A stretch of DNA of 5,296 nt from Actinomycetes bacterium (GTDB lineage: Bacteria; Actinomycetota; Acidimicrobiia; Acidimicrobiales; Microtrichaceae): positions 1 through 5,296 of the forward strand of contig JAEWED010000142.1 of the NCBI GenBank assembly GCA_023389745.1, given 5' to 3'. Positions within the stretch are counted from its first letter, which is position 1; every line of letters starts with the position of its first letter. Shown here piece by piece: positions 1 to 2,936 of this stretch. The notes below the pieces were generated by a model. That model was given only the letters and a program-made list of their open reading frames with translations. It did no database searches and was not told where the DNA came from. Made by a program: the position numbers and the translations under genes.

Positions 1-13
1 CGGAGCGGACGGG

Positions 14-33
14 CGTCAGCAGCTCAGCTGACG
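14..33 (-). terminator. Possible terminator hairpin at the end of the I42 lipoprotein gene
   Basis: CGTCAGC (14-20) pairs with GCTGACG (27-33), giving a perfect 7-bp stem with a 6-base loop. The loop contains the stop codon of the inhibitor lipoprotein (24-26). No U-tract follows on the minus strand, so this would have to be a U-less hairpin of the type proposed in actinobacteria. A stem this short could also be chance, and the next gene lies outside the window. Confidence 0.3.
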
Positions 34-497
34 GTGACCTCGAAGGTGGCCGTCTCGGCGGCGGTGCCGCCCTCTTCCCACGGGCGGACGTAGCGCAGCT
101 CGAAGGTCGTGGTGCCCGCACCCGTGCCCTCGATGACGATCTCCTGGGTGCCGCCGCTGCCGACGACCTCGGTGGCCTCGGCCTCGTATCGGTCCGAGAC
201 GACGCGGATCACCGCCTCGTCGGGGGCGCTCGTCGGCTCCCACTGGTAGCCGGTGGTGGGGTTCGCCTCGAGGCGGATGGTCGCGGTCTCGCCGACGGCG
301 AGCGCGATCGGGCCGGACTCGGTCACGACCTGGCCCTCGGGCACCGACGTGCTGCTGGTCGGCGAGGTCGTGGTCGACGCGGTCGTCGACGTGGTGTCCT
401 TGGAGTCGGAATCGCTGGAGCAGGCCGCCGCGGACAGCGCGAGCGGACCGACGAGGGCGAGGGAGACGGCGAGCCGCCGAAGCTGTTGGTGGTGCAT
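24..497 (-). CDS. Lipoprotein with chagasin-type (I42) cysteine-peptidase inhibitor domain
   Basis: This encodes a 157-residue exported lipoprotein predicted to inhibit papain-family cysteine peptidases at the cell surface. The signal peptide has basic residues (R7, R8), a hydrophobic core at about 9-25, and a lipobox-like AAA-C with the lipidated Cys at C26. The Ala at -3 is less usual than Leu. Residues 27-55 form a Ser/Thr/Asp-rich linker that would tether the domain to the membrane. The inhibitor domain spans about 56-157 and shows all three family signature loops: NPTTGY (79-84, followed by W86), VGSGG (112-116) and RPW (138-140). In characterised chagasins these three loops wedge into the peptidase active-site cleft. 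The length fits one domain plus linker. The only ATG near the signal peptide is at 495-497, with no Shine-Dalgarno sequence before it. The gene follows the GerMN lipoprotein gene by 57 bases on the same strand. The target peptidase is unknown, and many bacterial homologues are untested, so inhibitor activity is inferred from the motifs. Confidence 0.9.
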   Translation of the reverse strand: MHHQQLRRLAVSLALVGPLALSAAACSSDSDSKDTTSTTASTTTSPTSSTSVPEGQVVTESGPIALAVGETATIRLEANPTTGYQWEPTSAPDEAVIRVVSDRYEAEATEVVGSGGTQEIVIEGTGAGTTTFELRYVRPWEEGGTAAETATFEVTVS

Positions 498-503
498 CGT
501 GCG

Positions 504-535
504 AGCGTACCGACGCGCGTGTGAATTCCGGTCAA
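504..535 (-). promoter_or_regulatory. Candidate leaderless promoter of the I42 lipoprotein gene
   Basis: On the minus strand a TACGCT hexamer (509-504) matches the actinobacterial TAnnnT -10 pattern. It ends 6 bases before the ATG at 497, so transcription would begin at or next to the start codon. This agrees with the lack of any Shine-Dalgarno sequence. A TTGACC (535-530) resembles a -35 box, but the 20-base spacer is longer than the usual 16-18. The -10 is the stronger element. Confidence 0.38.
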
Positions 536-561
536 CTGCGGAGCCGTTGGGCGCTCAGTTG
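533..561 (-). repeat. Inverted repeat at the GerMN-I42 gene junction
   Basis: CAACTG (533-538) and CAGTTG (556-561) are exact reverse complements separated by 17 bases. They overlap the GerMN stop codon (555-557) and the possible -35 box of the next gene. The structure could weaken read-through from the kinase operon. The stem is only 6 bp with a large loop and no U-tract, so it is weak as a terminator. Confidence 0.2.
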
Positions 562-1154
562 GCGATGAGACGGGCATAGTCGTCCCTGGTCACCGGCCGT
601 GACACCAACGACCCACCCTGGATCGGGACCTCGATCTGCCGCTCGTCGAGCAGGAAGGTGACCTGTCGCACCCCGGGCTGGGCGGTCAGCGCACAGGTCA
701 TCTGCGCCACGGCGAGCAGCTGCTGGTCCGCGGGCAGATCGGCGAAGTCCGTGCCGAGCTCGACCTCGGCGCCGCCGTCGGACCGTCGGACCGCGACCAC
801 CGGTTCGTCGCCGGTGAGCGCGGAGCGCAGTCCCAGGCGTGCCTCGCCCTCGGTCGGGCCGGCAACGACGATGCCGAGCAGCGAGCCCAGGTCCGACGAG
901 GCGTCGCGGCTGCGCCCCAGGGCGAGCACCGTGCTGTCGAGCGTCAGGCAGATGTTCGTGTCGGCGCCCGCGGGGCTGTCGGGCGCTGCGATCGTGGTGG
1001 TCGACTCCAACAGCTCGTAGGGCACCGCTTCGGGCGGCACGGGAGTGGCGCGCTCGTCGACGGGCACGCCGCAGGCGCCGAGCAGCGCCGCCGCTGCGAG
1101 TGCCGCCGCCACCGTCGCCCCGACCCTTGCCGGGACGGTTCGGGCGCGGGTCAT
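555..1154 (-). CDS. GerMN-domain lipoprotein encoded directly after a sensor kinase
   Basis: This is a 199-residue membrane-anchored lipoprotein. The signal peptide has Arg at 3, 5 and 10, an Ala/Leu core at 11-25, and a clear lipobox LGA-C with Cys at C28. A Pro/Thr-rich spacer (about 30-65) leads into a GerMN domain (about 66-178). Recognisable GerMN features are the GPT-x-GE...GL stretch (99-109), EVELGTDF (130-137), and the AQMTCALTAQPGV...VTFLLD segment (150-170). The C-terminus (185-199) has a PVTRDDYARL end. GerMN was named for spore germination proteins but is widespread in non-sporulating actinobacteria, including LpqB, where it sits on the outer membrane face and acts with the MtrB kinase. 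Here the ATG lies inside the end of the kinase gene (ATGA overlap) and follows a near-perfect ribosome site, so the two are translationally coupled. A role in modulating that kinase is inferred. Unlike LpqB there is no beta-propeller. Two further cysteines (C69, C154) lie in the exported domain. Confidence 0.93.
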   Translation of the reverse strand: MTRARTVPARVGATVAAALAAAALLGACGVPVDERATPVPPEAVPYELLESTTTIAAPDSPAGADTNICLTLDSTVLALGRSRDASSDLGSLLGIVVAGPTEGEARLGLRSALTGDEPVVAVRRSDGGAEVELGTDFADLPADQQLLAVAQMTCALTAQPGVRQVTFLLDERQIEVPIQGGSLVSRPVTRDDYARLIAN

Positions 1155-2647
1155 GTGGTGCCTCCTTCGGCAGCGCCGTCGAGCGACGACCTGGTGCGGG
1201 GCAGCTCGATGACGAAGCAGGCGCCGCCGCCGTCGCGGTCCTCGACCCACAACCGGCCGCCGTGCAGGGTGATGTGCTGCGCGCTGAGCGCCAGACCGAG
1301 ACCGGTGCCCCGTGGGGCGCCGGGCGAGTCGGCGGCGCTCCCCCGTCGGAACCTGGAGAAGATCTCGTCGCGTTCGGCGTCGGAGACACCCGGGCCACGA
1401 TCCTCGACCCGGATGAACGCTGCGGCAGCGGTGCCGCCGCCGAGAGTGGGAGCACTGCTTCCGGCAGCGCCTGCACTGTCGCCAGCGCTGCCGTCGCCGT
1501 CGAGCGAGCCGAGCCCCACGACGATGTCGGTGGCGCCGCCCGCGTAGTGCTCGGCGTTGTCGAGCAGGTTGGTCAACACCTGTTCGAGGCGGCGTCGGTC
1601 GACCTCGGCGCGGACCGGACCGTCGTGCGTGCTGCGGACCGTGATCTGCTCGCGGCGGCCGTCGACCAGGTCGCGGCACAGCTCGGCGATGTCGGTCGAC
1701 GAGGTCTCGAGTGCCGCGGTCCGGGCGTCGAAGCGTGAGATCTCGAGCAGGTCGAGCACGAGCTGGTTGAAGGCCGTGACCTGTTCGTCGAGCGCGTCGA
1801 CGACGGGGACGACCTCGGCGGGCAGCTGGTCGCGCCGTCGGTCGACGATGGACACCGCGGAGGCCAGCGCCGCGACCGGTCCGCGGATCTCGTGGCTGAC
1901 GTCCGAGGCGAAGCGCCGTTCCCGTTCGATGCGCTCATCGAGCTCGTCGAGCATCTCGTTGAAGGAGCCGGCCAGCGGCTCGAGGTCGGGGTCGCCTGCC
2001 GCGTCCAGACGGGTGGTCGTCTCTCCCCCGGCGATGCGCGTCGCGACCGCTGCGAAGCGCCGCAGCGGCTGCAGCACGATCGAGCTCAGCGCCGCGCCCA
2101 GGGCGGCGCCGACCACGGTGGCGATCAGGGCCGCCGTCGCGAGCGTCCGACCGAGGCGGTCGAGCGACGACTCGACGCCCGCGAGCGAGGTCACCTCGAA
2201 GTAGCTCGCACCGACTGCGTTGATCGGCACGCCGACGCCGAGCACGGGCTCGTCGCCCAGCCGGAACCGCTGTGTCGCGGCGTCGCCGCCCTCGACCACG
2301 TCGCCGATCTGCTCGGGCAGCTCCGACGGGGTCAGGCTGACCGAGCTCGAGAACCACTGCCCGTCGATCTCGAGTAGCGCCCCGCCGTCGGGGCCGACCT
2401 GGAGTCCGGCGAGCAGCTGGCTCATGTTCGGCGGCAGCGGCTCCACGCGGGAGCGGAGGAGACGCGCGTTGGTGTACGCCTGCCGCTCCGCCGCGGTCGC
2501 ACGCTCGTCGAGCAGGCTGGAGCGCAGCAGGGCGTAGGTGGTGCCGGCGAGCACGACCGAGAGCACCAGTGCCGTCATTCCGAAGGCCAGCGCGGCGCGC
2601 AGTCGCAGCGCCGTGTGGCGCCACCACCCGCTGCGTGGCTCGGTCAT
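1151..2647 (-). CDS. MtrB-like membrane sensor histidine kinase, no response regulator alongside
   Basis: This 498-residue two-component sensor kinase has a transmembrane helix at about 16-40, an extracellular sensor region at about 42-168, a second helix at about 169-191, then HAMP (about 190-243), HisKA (about 241-305) and HATPase_c (about 350-483). The phosphoacceptor is H252 in SHEIRGP. The N box is NLLDNA (360-365), the G1 box DRGPG (416-420), the F region IFSRFRRG (429-436) and the G2 box GTGLGLAL (447-454), so ATP binding and autophosphorylation look intact. Two things are odd. The residue four after the His is Gly (G256) where Thr, Asn or Ser is usual, and a Gly/Ser/Ala-rich insert (about 383-409) interrupts the ATPase domain before the G1 box. 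The ATG at 2645-2647 has GAGGA seven bases upstream. An in-frame GTG at 2672-2674 has a poorly spaced site. The gene overlaps the GerMN gene by 4 bases. The stimulus and partner regulator are unknown. The MtrB comparison rests on architecture and gene order, not on an alignment. Confidence 0.95.
   Translation of the reverse strand: MTEPRSGWWRHTALRLRAALAFGMTALVLSVVLAGTTYALLRSSLLDERATAAERQAYTNARLLRSRVEPLPPNMSQLLAGLQVGPDGGALLEIDGQWFSSSVSLTPSELPEQIGDVVEGGDAATQRFRLGDEPVLGVGVPINAVGASYFEVTSLAGVESSLDRLGRTLATAALIATVVGAALGAALSSIVLQPLRRFAAVATRIAGGETTTRLDAAGDPDLEPLAGSFNEMLDELDERIERERRFASDVSHEIRGPVAALASAVSIVDRRRDQLPAEVVPVVDALDEQVTAFNQLVLDLLEISRFDARTAALETSSTDIAELCRDLVDGRREQITVRSTHDGPVRAEVDRRRLEQVLTNLLDNAEHYAGGATDIVVGLGSLDGDGSAGDSAGAAGSSAPTLGGGTAAAAFIRVEDRGPGVSDAERDEIFSRFRRGSAADSPGAPRGTGLGLALSAQHITLHGGRLWVEDRDGGGACFVIELPRTRSSLDGAAEGGTT
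1161..1167 (-). promoter_or_regulatory. Strong ribosome binding site for the GerMN lipoprotein
   Basis: The minus strand reads AAGGAGG, a near-perfect anti-16S match, six bases before the ATG at 1152-1154. It lies inside the last codons of the kinase gene. This fixes the GerMN start and implies efficient re-initiation at the ATGA overlap. Confidence 0.85.
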
Positions 2648-2654
2648 CGACTGG

Positions 2655-2659
2655 TCCTC
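2655..2659 (-). promoter_or_regulatory. Ribosome binding site of the histidine kinase
   Basis: GAGGA on the minus strand lies seven bases before the ATG at 2645-2647. This favours that start over the in-frame GTG at 2672-2674, whose AGGAG (2678-2682) is only three bases away and so too close for normal initiation. Confidence 0.75.
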
Positions 2660-2660
2660 G

Positions 2661-2675
2661 TCACGCGTGATCACG
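2661..2675. promoter_or_regulatory. Overlapping perfect palindromes, possible operator
   Basis: TCACGCGTGA (2661-2670) and CGTGATCACG (2666-2675) are both perfect 10-bp palindromes sharing five bases, so the site reads as alternating half-sites TCACG, CGTGA, TCACG. It lies just upstream of the kinase ribosome site, where a bound protein or an RNA fold could affect expression. No matching regulator is known from this sequence. Confidence 0.3.
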
Positions 2676-2857
2676 AACTCCTGACCGTCGGCTGCGCGTG
2701 GTCGGTCGTCGCACAGGAGTGCTCCGACTGCTTGGTCGTCCCTCTTCCGCCGAGCATTCTTGCGCGCGCTCCGTGGCGATGTGGGTCGTTCCCCCGCGGT
2801 GGGTGACATGGGGCATCGATCGAGGTCGGGGTGGACGGACGGGTCCCGGAACCGCGG

Positions 2858-2863
2858 TAGACT
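2858..2863 (+). promoter_or_regulatory. mrpA: -10 element of a candidate mrpA promoter
   Basis: TAGACT is a strong match to the actinobacterial housekeeping -10 pattern and stands out in very G+C-rich surroundings. Transcription would start near 2870, giving about 65 bases of 5' leader before mrpA. No recognisable -35 box is found 16-19 bases upstream, which is common for actinobacterial promoters. The ACCGCGGT palindrome abutting it could be an operator. Confidence 0.45.
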
Positions 2864-2873
2864 CCCGGCACCC

Positions 2874-2936
2874 ATGGCACCTCCGTCCCGCGCGAACAGC
2901 TTGGAACGGCACCAGTCCGCCGGTGGAGCGCCGTGA
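2874..2936 (+). CDS. Short upstream reading frame overlapping the mrpA start
   Basis: An ATG at 2874 opens a 20-codon frame encoding MAPPSRANSLERHQSAGGAP. Its TGA stop (2934-2936) shares its last base with the mrpA ATG (TGATG). The ATG lies ten bases after the TAGACT -10 box, so the predicted transcript would begin only a few bases before it and the frame would be read as a nearly leaderless message. The mrpA ribosome site lies inside its last codons. Such an arrangement normally couples translation of the two frames. The peptide has no recognised family, and a chance frame of this length is quite possible. Confidence 0.35.
   Translation: MAPPSRANSLERHQSAGGAP
2922..2928 (+). promoter_or_regulatory. 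mrpA: Ribosome binding site of mrpA
   Basis: GGTGGAG lies seven bases before the ATG at 2936 and only four before the adjacent in-frame GTG at 2933. The spacing favours ATG as the start. An in-frame TAG at 2858-2860 and the absence of other start codons rule out a longer N-terminus. Confidence 0.6.

Larger units (their letters stand above)
2648..2935. other. Divergent control region between the kinase operon and mrpA
   Basis: This 288-base region separates the minus-strand kinase operon from plus-strand mrpA and must carry controls for both. It holds the kinase ribosome site, overlapping palindromes beside it (2661-2675), three GGTCGTC/T copies on the plus strand (2704-2710, 2734-2740, 2784-2790), an 8-bp palindrome TCGATCGA (2816-2823), an ACCGCGGT palindrome (2851-2858) abutting a -10 box, and a short leader frame before mrpA. 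I could not identify a convincing promoter for the kinase. A 28-codon minus-strand frame (2757-2671) has no supporting features. No response regulator gene or remnant is present. Confidence 0.6.

Noticed and set aside
362..395. Repeated GTCGAC/GTCGTC units that might look like an operator or repeat array
   Set aside because: They encode the Thr/Ser-rich linker of the inhibitor lipoprotein and reflect repeated ACC/ACG/TCG codons.
532..1738. Long overlapping frames on both strands across the GerMN and kinase genes
   Set aside because: They are Arg/Pro/Ala-rich shadows of the real genes caused by high G+C. They have no ribosome sites or domains, and the true frames have clear families and start signals.
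2671..2757. A 28-codon minus-strand frame upstream of the kinase
   Set aside because: It stops 23 bases before the kinase start without overlap, its possible GGAG is too far from the ATG, and no promoter is evident. The case is much weaker than for the mrpA leader frame.
2648..2812. N-terminal extension of the kinase from an upstream in-frame ATG
   Set aside because: The extra residues are highly charged with no domain, while the ATG at 2647 has a well-spaced GAGGA and leads directly into a normal N-terminal tail and membrane helix.
2848..2853. GGAACC as an ECF sigma -35 element before mrpA
   Set aside because: No matching -10 (such as CGTC or GTT) is present at the required 16-17 base spacing.
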